From Desulfovibrio sp. (GTDB lineage Bacteria; Desulfobacterota; Desulfovibrionia; Desulfovibrionales; Desulfovibrionaceae), in assembly GCF_034006445.1 (NCBI RefSeq), contig NZ_JAVESS010000012.1, positions 1-64,000 of the forward strand: a stretch of 64,000 nucleotides of DNA. The letters are read 5' to 3'. The position numbers were made by a program, and so were the translations under genes. Below, piece by piece: positions 45,189 through 53,744 of this stretch. The stretch's first letter is position 1, and every line of letters begins with the position of its first letter. The notes under the pieces are model-generated. The model ran no database searches. It was not told the origin of the DNA and worked only from the letters and a program-made list of their open reading frames with translations.

Positions 45189-45782
45189 ATGCGGTTGAGT
45201 CCCCATATCGCGAAATTTTTTTTTGTCATGGCTAATCTTGCTGTTATAATCATTGGCAGCAATCTTGCCATGGCAGAAGAAAATAAAATTATTGTCTATG
45301 GAACAGATTCTTGCCCAATTACAAAACGATATACACAGGCACTGGATGAATTGCATGTGCCTTATGAGTATAAAATAATTACAGATTCGAAAAACCAAGA
45401 TGAAATGTGGTTGAAACTCACTAACGCTGGGTATTCCAGACAGTCAGTGGATCTGCCTGTACTACAGTACCAAGGAGAAGTAGCATCAAGGCCCACTCTT
45501 TCTCATGTAATTCAGCCATACTTGAGTCCAGATTTTCTTCCTCAGCAATATAAAATTGTGGTATATGGCCCAAATTCTGGACGGACGGCGGCATTGCTCA
45601 AGGATTTAACTGTATTAAAAATTAATTTTGAATACAAAGATATTTCTCAGCCTAAAGAAAATGCGGAAATGTTTAAGTTTGTACCTGGAAAATCTGTATA
45701 TCCACCGGTAGTAGTTGTGAATAAAAAAGTGCTAACCAATCCCATGATAACCTCGGTATTATTAGCCCTTAAGCCACAATAA
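45189..45782 (+). CDS. Exported double glutaredoxin-like protein (197 aa)
   Basis: A signal peptide occupies residues 1-30 (FVMANLAVIIIGSNLAMAEE). Two glutaredoxin-fold repeats follow: KIIVYGTDSCPITKRYTQAL at about 33 and KIVVYGPNSGRTAALLKDLT at about 118. In the first the active site is C-P-I-T instead of CPxC; in the second both cysteines are gone. The first retains the DLPVLQYQGE cis-proline region, the second YPPVVVVNKK. It might act as a monothiol carrier or binding protein in the periplasm. The gene is AT-rich. A possible promoter is TTGCAC/TAAATA upstream, uncertain. Confidence 0.65.
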   Translation: MRLSPHIAKFFFVMANLAVIIIGSNLAMAEENKIIVYGTDSCPITKRYTQALDELHVPYEYKIITDSKNQDEMWLKLTNAGYSRQSVDLPVLQYQGEVASRPTLSHVIQPYLSPDFLPQQYKIVVYGPNSGRTAALLKDLTVLKINFEYKDISQPKENAEMFKFVPGKSVYPPVVVVNKKVLTNPMITSVLLALKPQ

Positions 45783-45791
45783 AAAGCGCTA

Positions 45792-45942
45792 CTAGATCAG
45801 ATTAACTTTGAAATGCTTCGCATTTCAAAGTTTGCACTCAGCCGAAAGTGTGATTCTCAACTGAATCCACGCCACGTTGTGGCGCGCTGCACTTTCGTGC
45901 AGCGTTAGATCATTTACACCTTTTCAAAGTTAAAATGCTCTA
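45792..45942. repeat. Dispersed intergenic element, family A, copy 5
   Basis: From CTAGATCAGATTAACTTTG to AAAATGCTCTA. The interior has the TGGCGCGCTGCACTTTCGTG block of copy 1 in the other orientation. It lies 10 bp after the glutaredoxin-like gene inside island segment 2. The rest of the 325-bp gap shows a C-rich run (46061-46070) but no gene. Confidence 0.8.
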
Positions 45943-46107
45943 ACTGTAGAATATAAAAACAACAGCCCCAAAGCCGCACGCCAACACAGTGCTTTGGGGC
46001 TGTTTGCAATACTCATACAGATGGGTTTGAGGAGACACAGTAGACAAGGCGACGCTCGATCCCCCCCCCCACGCAACAGAAAGTCTGTTATCACCCAAGA
46101 TGCTTTC

Positions 46108-46974
46108 CTACTCTGAGTCTGCACGCTCCTGAAGCGAACGCAACAAGGCGTCCGCGGGCGGATAGACTTGGCGCAACTGACTGGCCTGCAACATAGCCTC
46201 AAAACCCCATTTGCCATTGTCCTGCCTGGAGAGCCAAGTAATATAAAGAAGCGCCTTGAGCTTGTCAGTAGCCTTCAGGTCTTGAATTTCCTTTGGCATG
46301 CCGGGCAGGGCAGATTTGGCAACCACAACAAGGGATTGCGTTGCCTTATGGCCACCCCCATGCACCTCAAGCACATAGTTTCCCGGCGTAGGGTTTGCCC
46401 CTTCAAGTACAGTCGACGGCTGCGCCAGATTGTTTTTTTGAATCAAGACAGCCGCATCCTGAGAATGAATTAGTCGTATGCTGTAGGGTGCGGCTCCGCC
46501 GTGCCAGATGACGGGCCAGTCTTGATGACCAATACTAACGACCTGCTCGTGAGGCCTGAATACCGGAACAACAAGGGCCGGAGCCTGGCCACGAGTCACC
46601 AGTATGACTTGTTGTGATTGCTTGCGAGCCCCCATGCCAGCAAGCCAATGCATTATGTTGCTTATTACGGAGGGCTGCTCCGCCTTAATGGATATAAGGC
46701 CGTATTGTGGGGCATTGGCTTTATTGATGGTCAATTGCTCAGCCCGCCCACTAAGGTCAACCGTTACAGTCGTTTCGGGCGCAGTGACCGTAATTCTATC
46801 GCCCTGAAAAATAAGCATTCCCACTTCGGGCGACAATGATTCTTGCCCTCGCAGTATTCGCACAGAGTGGGCAGAGCCATTGATACCGGATACTAGCCCC
46901 ACAGGATAACTTTCTGCACGAAGGTTCAGGGGAAACAGCAGTACAAGTGCGGCCACCATATAGAGGCGTAACAT
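46108..46974 (-). CDS. Secreted FecR-like protein of the CHAT cassette (288 aa)
   Basis: A signal peptide (residues 1-20, MVAALVLLFPLNLRAES) is followed by a beta-rich domain like FecR: GLVSGINGSAHSVRILRG, GMLIFQGDRITVTAPETTVT, VDLSGRAEQLTINKANAP. In FecR-type proteins the periplasmic domain carries a signal across the membrane; here there is no transmembrane helix after the signal sequence. The carboxy half is helical (IQDLKATDKLKALLYITWLS). It starts two bases after the CHASE2 gene ends, so it is cotranscribed with it. Assignment to FecR rests on pattern only. Confidence 0.6.
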   Translation of the reverse strand: MLRLYMVAALVLLFPLNLRAESYPVGLVSGINGSAHSVRILRGQESLSPEVGMLIFQGDRITVTAPETTVTVDLSGRAEQLTINKANAPQYGLISIKAEQPSVISNIMHWLAGMGARKQSQQVILVTRGQAPALVVPVFRPHEQVVSIGHQDWPVIWHGGAAPYSIRLIHSQDAAVLIQKNNLAQPSTVLEGANPTPGNYVLEVHGGGHKATQSLVVVAKSALPGMPKEIQDLKATDKLKALLYITWLSRQDNGKWGFEAMLQASQLRQVYPPADALLRSLQERADSE

Positions 46975-46976
46975 AG

Positions 46977-48452
46977 CTATTGACCTTTGTTTTGGTTATG
47001 GTGAGCATTTTCCTTTTCTGAAATTTTTCTCATTATCTTGAGAATTGGTATTGTGACAAGAAAAATTACAAAATCGAAAAAGTATCCTTGTCGATAGGCC
47101 CAAAAAACCAAAGGTAAACCCATTATTGCAAACAACCAAGACAGTATTTCTCCCCATAGATGATTGAGATACAGAAAACAGCATGCGGACAAGACGATTA
47201 ACCCTATGCAAAACAGTACCCTGACTGGCCACGGTAGAGAATGCTGCACGCCATAGGTGAAAAGTGAGCGGAGTGAGTTGAGGATGATGACAGCCCCGGG
47301 CAAGGGACCTAGTGTTGTTTCATGAATATCAAAGCTGTCGTCAAAACTTGCACCGATTATTACAATTCTGCCGTGCAGCATGTCGTTCAAAAAAGGTTGC
47401 ACGTTGCCCGAACAAAGTGAATGAGCGGGCAGTGTGATAAGGAGGGGCCTTGCCTGTGCTCCGTCAATAATTTGAGGGGGCGCTGTGCCCGGCTTCATGG
47501 AATAAAAAATCCGATTTTCCTGTCCATCTTCATCAAGGGAAAAGACCTGCTCACCTACGACCAGAGAATTGCGCCTGCCCCCGTCCGGGCTGGAGCAAAA
47601 GCCCTCGGCGTCTTGTAACTGGGCTGTCATTTCCTCCAATAAATTCCCATTTGGGCCACGCGATTGCAGCGCGTAGGCCAACAGCTGCACAGAAGGTAAA
47701 AGCGCCGTTTTGTTATCTTGGGCAGCGCACACCGCGATCTTCCAGCGCCGAATACTGTGGCTGTCGTCTCGCAAAAATATGGGAAAGGCCCAATACAACC
47801 TGTCGGACTCAGCCACAGTCTTATCCAGAAAACTCTGCCGCACAGTTGGGGGCTTGTTTGGATCAGCACTTTTGCGCAGCGATTTGACAAGAATGATTGG
47901 TGGCCCTGCGGGCAGCTGTGCCAAGGTTTTTTGGAGCTCGCCGTCACGCTCTGGGGCCTCCTGATTGGAGCGGGCAAGGTCAACATCCACAATGACCAGG
48001 CTGGGTTGCGCTGCGGCTATGGTTTTTATGAGGCAGGCCAGCTTGTCTCTTGGGGTTAAAAACGGCTCGCCCCAGGAACGGTAAGTGTTTTCGTCCATAT
48101 CAACAAAAGCATATAAGTGTTCGAGCTTGCCCGAACCTTCTCCACTGTCGCTATGGGTGCCAAAATCCATGGCAATAACCCAGTCTTGAATTCTTTCCAC
48201 CTTTGCCTGCATCCATAAATTCAGGGGAGTACTGCTCAAGATCAACAGGCTGCTTGCTCCAAGCAGGGTGGCGGCCAGCAAGTAGCGTTTATTCTTGCCA
48301 AGTTCTGACCAGCGCGTCTTTATACATTCTGGCGCGAACCTGTTCACGACTTTTGAAATCAGCCCGATCAGTACTGTTAAAGGAAAGGTGTCCTCGATGA
48401 CCTTTCCTAAAGGGTACACCTTGTTCCATAGCTGTTTTAACCTGTTCGACAT
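46977..48452 (-). CDS. CHASE2-domain membrane protein (491 aa)
   Basis: CHASE2 is an extracytoplasmic sensory domain. A membrane helix near residue 55 (YLLAATLLGASSLLILSSTP) leads into the domain: VERIQDWVIAMDFG, LYAFVDMDENTYRSWGE, SLVIVDVDLARSN, GRIVIIGASFDDSFDIHETT and PGAVIILNSLRSLFTYG. Three more hydrophobic segments end the protein (VRVLFCIGLIVLSACCFLYL onward), the usual order for CHASE2 proteins. No kinase or cyclase output domain follows, so it must signal through its partners. ATG 48452 has CGGAG before it; GTG 48485 is an in-frame alternative. Confidence 0.85.
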   Translation of the reverse strand: MSNRLKQLWNKVYPLGKVIEDTFPLTVLIGLISKVVNRFAPECIKTRWSELGKNKRYLLAATLLGASSLLILSSTPLNLWMQAKVERIQDWVIAMDFGTHSDSGEGSGKLEHLYAFVDMDENTYRSWGEPFLTPRDKLACLIKTIAAAQPSLVIVDVDLARSNQEAPERDGELQKTLAQLPAGPPIILVKSLRKSADPNKPPTVRQSFLDKTVAESDRLYWAFPIFLRDDSHSIRRWKIAVCAAQDNKTALLPSVQLLAYALQSRGPNGNLLEEMTAQLQDAEGFCSSPDGGRRNSLVVGEQVFSLDEDGQENRIFYSMKPGTAPPQIIDGAQARPLLITLPAHSLCSGNVQPFLNDMLHGRIVIIGASFDDSFDIHETTLGPLPGAVIILNSLRSLFTYGVQHSLPWPVRVLFCIGLIVLSACCFLYLNHLWGEILSWLFAIMGLPLVFWAYRQGYFFDFVIFLVTIPILKIMRKISEKENAHHNQNKGQ

Positions 48453-48583
48453 GGCTGATTTTCTCCGTGCAAATAAGCCAAACACCTAAAGTGAACATCT
48501 CTATCCAGGTTAAAAGCGACTGCAAACTTTTTTCCATCGATGGCTGGAATGCAGCATTCACAAAAATTAGGGCATGGATGCAA

Positions 48584-51493
48584 CTATTTATCGCCAATAT
48601 AAATAAAAGCTCCCCAGTACAATGGATTATCAGAATTGAACCGTTTTCTTGTTATATCGCGCTCTTTCAATGCCGCATGTCGCAGGGCCTGGGCCTTGGG
48701 CATGCCCTTTGCCAGATTGTCATAAAAAAATTCCATCAGTTCCTGCGTTTCCTTATCGGGCACAGACCACATGCTCATGACCATTCCCTTGGCACCAGCC
48801 TGGGTAATGGCCCGGCGCAGCCCAAAAACCCCTTCGCCTGTTTTTACGTCGCCAAGCCCCGTTTGGCAGGCAGATAGCACGACAATTTCCGTGCCGTTGA
48901 TGGGCATAGTCAAGAATTTTTCTGCGGTGACAATGCCATCAATTCCCATACCCTTGAGGGCGGTGTTGGCCCCCGCCAATGCAATGCCTGAACGCGCCAG
49001 GGGATTTTCGTAGTGCCGGGCAGGGTCGGAAGTCAAACCTGAAAACGAAGAAAACTGGCTCAAAACCTCTGGCCCACGAGAATTCAGAGTGTCTTGCATT
49101 TCCTGATCCGAAAGAAAAAAACCGTGAGTGGCCAGATGTAGATAACGCGGGGCCGGACCCTTTTGAAGTTCGCTCTCCACCGCGTCTGCCCCGACACGAA
49201 GGCGGGCATTTTCGCCAATCATTTTGGCCACGGCCTCTGCTTCTACCCGGGTGGCGGGCAAAGGGTTCAATGTCAATGCCCGCAGATCGGCTGAGCGCTG
49301 AAAGGTGCGGCCTGGTTGGGTAGCTTCTGCCATGTGGCCGGATGCGGCGTTGGACGCGCTGGTAGCGTGGGCATCCATGTCAAAGTCCGGGTCACCCAGA
49401 ACGAGGGAGCGTCCCTTGGCTGCGGGGACGTCGTCCATAGCCACAAGGTCACGACCAGAGCAGACATAGTTGAACGTATACTTTTCGATCAGCAAGCGGT
49501 TATTGCTGTCTCGCAGAATTTCAAAGGGGATGAGGTTCAAAACCCCGTCTGGGGATATGAATATGTTTTTGGCATTCCCGATGCCTGTTGCCAGTGGTGC
49601 AAACACTAGCCTGTTCAGCCTGTGGCCAAACAGGGCGATAGCTTCTGGATTCTGCCCGTCTTGCAGGGCAAGGCGCAGTGCTGCTACGGCCTGCTCAATG
49701 GGCGTAGCCTCACCCAGATCAATGAGAGTCAGACTATCAGGGTTGCCTGCTGGCAGCACAAAGGCGATATAGTGTGAAGGCTTCCAGCTTTCACAGATGT
49801 CCGCGGCCTTGAAATCATAGATATCGATCTTGGCAAAATCCACCAGGGTCGAACCGGCAGGAAGAGCCTTTGCAACTGTTGCCGCATCTACTTGGCGCCG
49901 TTTGCGGTCACGGGCATAGTTTTGGCTGCACTTTGCCAATTCTGCTTCTATATCCGCCTGCTCTTTTTTGAGTTCTGCCAAACGAGCCTGATGAGCCTCA
50001 GCCGACCCCTCTCTTGGCCCCATAAAGGTAAGTTCCGTGACCTCGGTACAAAGTTGCGCGAGTCTTTCAAACAAAATTTTGCCCTGTGGATCACCTGCTT
50101 GAATCAGGGCTTCACGAAACTGCCGCTGGGCTTCGAGGGCCGCGCCTTTACGTTTGAGCCAAACTGCAAAAGCATGATCCCTCGCCGCTCTGTTTGTGGG
50201 GACCTGAGTGGCGACAACTGTCATGTACACGTCAAACCAAACACGCATATTAGACAAAAAAGCAATTTTTTGGGCTTCTGATATCATGCCCATGACCTGA
50301 TCAATGAGTTCTTTTTCGATGTCTAGTCCACGTTGCATGAGAGGGAGGGCTTGATCCTGCTTGTCCTGAGCTACCAGCGCGGTTGCCAGGTTAAGTAGAT
50401 TGCTTGCGACCTGTGGATGTTCTGATCCCAGTTTTTTTTCACTGATCTCCAGGGCGGTTCTATAAAAATATTCTGCCTTGCTTGCTTCACCCATCCGCCT
50501 ATAAAGCACTCCAAGGTTGCCTTGGATCATTGCAAAATCTGGATGATTTGGCCCAAGAGCTTTTTTCTGAATTTCTAAAGCCCGCAGATAAAAGACTTCG
50601 GCTTCTGCGTATTCGCCTAGATCGCAGTGTAAAACTCCTAGCAAACCCAAGTAGTTCGCCAATTCAGGATGCCACGGATCAAGTTTGCTTTCAGCGATTG
50701 CCAAGGCGCGCTCCATCAGTTGTAAGGCATCGGAATATGCATACTTCCTCACGTAGATCACTGCCAAAGCACTAAGAGATGGTGCGAGGGTAAGATGATC
50801 TGGGCCGAGCTTCTTTTCACGTATCAGTATTGCACGTTTAACTATCGCCTCAGCTTTTTCATATGCGCTTACTTTGCAATATACATTGCCCAGATTTCCT
50901 AATGTAGTAGCAATTTCAGGATCTTCAGGATTCAGCTTTTCAGTGATCGACAATGAGTGTTGGAGGAATATTTCGGCTTTGTCATAGCGGGCAATTCCCG
51001 TATATAATAGTCCAAGATTGTTCAAAATAGTGGCAGCTATCATATTGTCCGGGCCAAAATTTTTTTCATTTATTTCTAGTGCCCGTTGCATCAGGGGCTC
51101 GGCCTTAAAAAATTCTCCTTCGGCAAGATACGCCTCAGAAAGCAATATTAGTGTGGACACAACCTCTTTTGGTTTGGATTGGTCGTTCATTTCCTGAAGG
51201 GCTAGGGCTTGTTCACAACACTCTACTGCTTGTTTATAGTCGCCAGCAGCGATGTATAGCCGTGCCAATACGTCGGACGACAAGGCTACCCAAGGATGTT
51301 GCTTGCCCAATTTTTTCTCGAATTTCGCCCTATTTTTTTTAATCATCTCTATGGCATCTGCATGCCTTCCTGCATCATATAGTTTTTTTGCTCTTAGCTC
51401 CATAACTTCGAAATCATTTCTAGCCGTTATAACAACAAAATATGAAAAATATGAAACAATTACTATGGCAATAATTAAAAGTATCCGCCGCAT
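48584..51493 (-). CDS. TPR-CHAT protease, membrane-anchored (969 aa)
   Basis: An uncleaved signal anchor is at residues 3-23 (RILLIIAIVIVSYFSYFVVI). About eight 42-residue kinesin-light-chain-type TPRs follow (e.g. HPELANYLGLLGVLHCDLGE, AEVFYLRALEIQKKALGPNH). The carboxy 330 residues are a CHAT peptidase domain, of the caspase/separase clan: the catalytic histidine H790 in LHLATHGFFLS and cysteine C876 in VLSACQTGLGD are both present, followed by GVFGLRRAITQAGAKGMVMS and MWSVPD. So it is likely an active cysteine protease, with the protease most probably outside the cytoplasm. It is the first gene of a minus-strand unit with CHASE2 and FecR-like genes. Confidence 0.9.
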   Translation of the reverse strand: MRRILLIIAIVIVSYFSYFVVITARNDFEVMELRAKKLYDAGRHADAIEMIKKNRAKFEKKLGKQHPWVALSSDVLARLYIAAGDYKQAVECCEQALALQEMNDQSKPKEVVSTLILLSEAYLAEGEFFKAEPLMQRALEINEKNFGPDNMIAATILNNLGLLYTGIARYDKAEIFLQHSLSITEKLNPEDPEIATTLGNLGNVYCKVSAYEKAEAIVKRAILIREKKLGPDHLTLAPSLSALAVIYVRKYAYSDALQLMERALAIAESKLDPWHPELANYLGLLGVLHCDLGEYAEAEVFYLRALEIQKKALGPNHPDFAMIQGNLGVLYRRMGEASKAEYFYRTALEISEKKLGSEHPQVASNLLNLATALVAQDKQDQALPLMQRGLDIEKELIDQVMGMISEAQKIAFLSNMRVWFDVYMTVVATQVPTNRAARDHAFAVWLKRKGAALEAQRQFREALIQAGDPQGKILFERLAQLCTEVTELTFMGPREGSAEAHQARLAELKKEQADIEAELAKCSQNYARDRKRRQVDAATVAKALPAGSTLVDFAKIDIYDFKAADICESWKPSHYIAFVLPAGNPDSLTLIDLGEATPIEQAVAALRLALQDGQNPEAIALFGHRLNRLVFAPLATGIGNAKNIFISPDGVLNLIPFEILRDSNNRLLIEKYTFNYVCSGRDLVAMDDVPAAKGRSLVLGDPDFDMDAHATSASNAASGHMAEATQPGRTFQRSADLRALTLNPLPATRVEAEAVAKMIGENARLRVGADAVESELQKGPAPRYLHLATHGFFLSDQEMQDTLNSRGPEVLSQFSSFSGLTSDPARHYENPLARSGIALAGANTALKGMGIDGIVTAEKFLTMPINGTEIVVLSACQTGLGDVKTGEGVFGLRRAITQAGAKGMVMSMWSVPDKETQELMEFFYDNLAKGMPKAQALRHAALKERDITRKRFNSDNPLYWGAFIYIGDK

Positions 51494-51745
51494 GATTTGC
51501 TCTCCGCATCAGGGTTGAAGGCATAGCGACTGTAACAAACAAACTACATCGATGAATATGCTGATTGATGTTAGGAATCGTAACCAACCTACCATTTTTC
51601 ATAAAGCAAAAATTTTCTGGCCCTTCCATGTTGCCAGAGGGTTCAACAGTGTTGCCTCCATCGCCAATGTGAGTACCAGCGGGCCTCAAACTTGGCGATG
51701 ATGCCATTACACTTATCAAGCAAGCGTTGTGCTGCTGAGGTGATA

Positions 51746-51895
51746 ATGACGACTCCAGCACACCGGCGCCATGACACTTCAGATGAGGCATGGAAAAAGC
51801 CTGAGCCCCATTTGCCAGGGAGACAAGGAAGTTCGGGTGGGATTGCGCAGGACAACAGACAATTTATCGACGCAGTGTTCTGGGTTATGCGTACC
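51746..51895 (+). pseudogene. IS5-family transposase amino-terminal fragment
   Basis: MTTPAHRRHDTSDEAWKKPE then PHLPGRQGSSGGIAQDNRQF and IDAVFWVMRT match the amino end of IS5-family (IS427-type) transposases; the sequence diverges abruptly after RT. This is a different subfamily from the remnant at 44154. The rest of the gap 51494-52013 has no gene I can support. Confidence 0.8.
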
Positions 51896-52013
51896 CAGGA
51901 TATTCACTCGGTCCCTGTTCAATTAAAAGGGATACAAATATCTGGATATGAAACCGTATATGATCTTTTTTCACAAAATATTTATATTGATATTTAAGGC
52001 AGTTGCTCTATTT

Positions 52014-52038
52014 TTCGAATCCCACCCTCTCCGCCATT
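52014..52038 (+). other. att copy 3, right end of island segment 2
   Basis: Third perfect copy of the 25-bp tRNA-Ser end. The chromosome backbone probably resumes at 52039. The next 230 bp are AT-rich without a gene. Confidence 0.95.
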
Positions 52039-52273
52039 AATAAATAACTACAGGCTGTTATGCTCAACTGCATGACAGCCTGTTTTTTATGGCTTGAGGC
52101 TTGTGGTTCGATTTGCGGTTCGATTGATAAATTATTGCCTTTCAAACCATTATTGCGCAAATTATAGCGATTTCAGAAGTATTATCACTGTCCAACAGAA
52201 TTCACAGGAGGAGCAACAAAGGCGATGCTCTTTTATCAAAACGACACTACTAACGGCTCATAATGATACAATT

Positions 52274-53110
52274 CTACTTTAGAATTTTTAGCTTTTCTTT
52301 AGCATCAAGAATGTATTTTTCAAATTTATCTCTCAATCCGTTCACATATCTATCAGGCAAAACATAGCAAAGATGGCTACGGCCTGCACGACGCTTTGAA
52401 GACATTTTGTAGGCGCAAAATTCAATATTTTTCTGTTTAATGGGGTTGGCGTAGATACAAAGTTCCCCTTCCTCATAAATGTAGCTTACCACCCTATCCG
52501 CAACAACTTTCTTTACCCCTAATTCATGAAGCCTCGATTCTGCCCACTGAAGTTGTTCGCTATCCCGATGCGGAGCCCACCCCCAACCAATTTCATCAAT
52601 TAATTTAGAGTTCTCATGGGGAGAAACAATATATAGCGTCTCATTAGCCCGACGAGCTTCCAAAACTTTGGCAGATTCTTCTCTTTCGAGTCTTTCCTTT
52701 TCGGCAAACATACGATCCCAGTGATCCACAGCCAAATGCCGGATTTGCTCAACAACAGGGCATTTCTTTGTATTACCTTCTCCAGCGATGTGACGCCGCA
52801 AGCCCTCTGGAAGCGCATACCCTTCTTCGTAAGGCGCATCACTTCCTTCTCCACAAAGAGGGCAGTACGCTCTTTCCCTTCCATATACGGGATGATACGG
52901 AATAATTTCAACATATTCCAAGAGTTTTTCCGCAATCAGATTTTCCCAATGGTACGTATCTTCCCTTGATTTACAATTATAATATGATGTTAGCAGTTTA
53001 TGAAGATTCTCCGGCATCAAATGCAAAATAACGTACCGTGCCGTCAATAGTTCATTCTGTAATCTCTCTATTGTTTGTTCAGCGGTGCTTTCCCACGAGT
53101 GCCTTTTCAT
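52274..53110 (-). CDS. Hypothetical protein with possible zinc site (278 aa)
   Basis: No family recognised. A possible zinc site is CPLCGEGSD (about residues 82-90) and a later HIAGEGNTKKCPV, which together make a C-x2-C...H...C pattern. The remainder is helical with charged segments (RMFAEKERLEREESAKVLEA). ATG 53110 has GGAGAGG before it; the frame is open upstream but not plausible. AT-richer than the core, so it may also belong to transferred DNA. Confidence 0.6.
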   Translation of the reverse strand: MKRHSWESTAEQTIERLQNELLTARYVILHLMPENLHKLLTSYYNCKSREDTYHWENLIAEKLLEYVEIIPYHPVYGRERAYCPLCGEGSDAPYEEGYALPEGLRRHIAGEGNTKKCPVVEQIRHLAVDHWDRMFAEKERLEREESAKVLEARRANETLYIVSPHENSKLIDEIGWGWAPHRDSEQLQWAESRLHELGVKKVVADRVVSYIYEEGELCIYANPIKQKNIEFCAYKMSSKRRAGRSHLCYVLPDRYVNGLRDKFEKYILDAKEKLKILK

Positions 53111-53744
53111 TTTCCTCTCCAGCTTAAAAATAATAACTTTACTTATAAAAATATCCCCTAAAAGTATAAACTGCAACTGATGTAGCGCCCCCCTGGCACC
53201 CACCACTCAGGAGAGGGGCTATTTCTTTAGGACTACAGCAGACGCCGCCGTAGGCCGCAGCCCCCAAAGACCCCACAGCCCCGGCAGAAGTGGCTTACCG
53301 TGATTGCGCCATTGCCTGTTTTCCCCGCAGATGCGGTTTACCGTCAAACACCTCGCCCTCACCGCGCCCTGTTTCGCCATCACGCCACCTGCGAGGCCAT
53401 TTGCGAAGTCTCGCCGCCAACTCTTGCTTTCGCGCATTGGGTAGCGCGCGATATTTTTGTTCGTTTTTTTATCTATTCTTTTGACTCTGGCAATAATGCA
53501 TTCTATAGTACGCTCCAAACAATTATCCCCCCCAGCTATGCGGTATTTTAAGACGCCTCGCTCAGGATAATTTATTATGCTTGACAAATCTTATCTGCAT
53601 TACAACACAACTATTTTTTCTTTTGCCCAGACTTTTATAAGGAGTCGCCTTTGTAACAATTTATATTCTGCTATGCACACCTACAGTGTATTTTATTGAA
53701 GCAATGACATAATTTCGATATGCCTAAAGCATAAGGAGTGGTAG

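Noticed and set aside
53219-53587. 122-codon minus frame in the gap before the chemoreceptor
   Set aside because: Repetitive Gly-Leu-Trp end, weak start and no family; may be a repeat-derived open frame.
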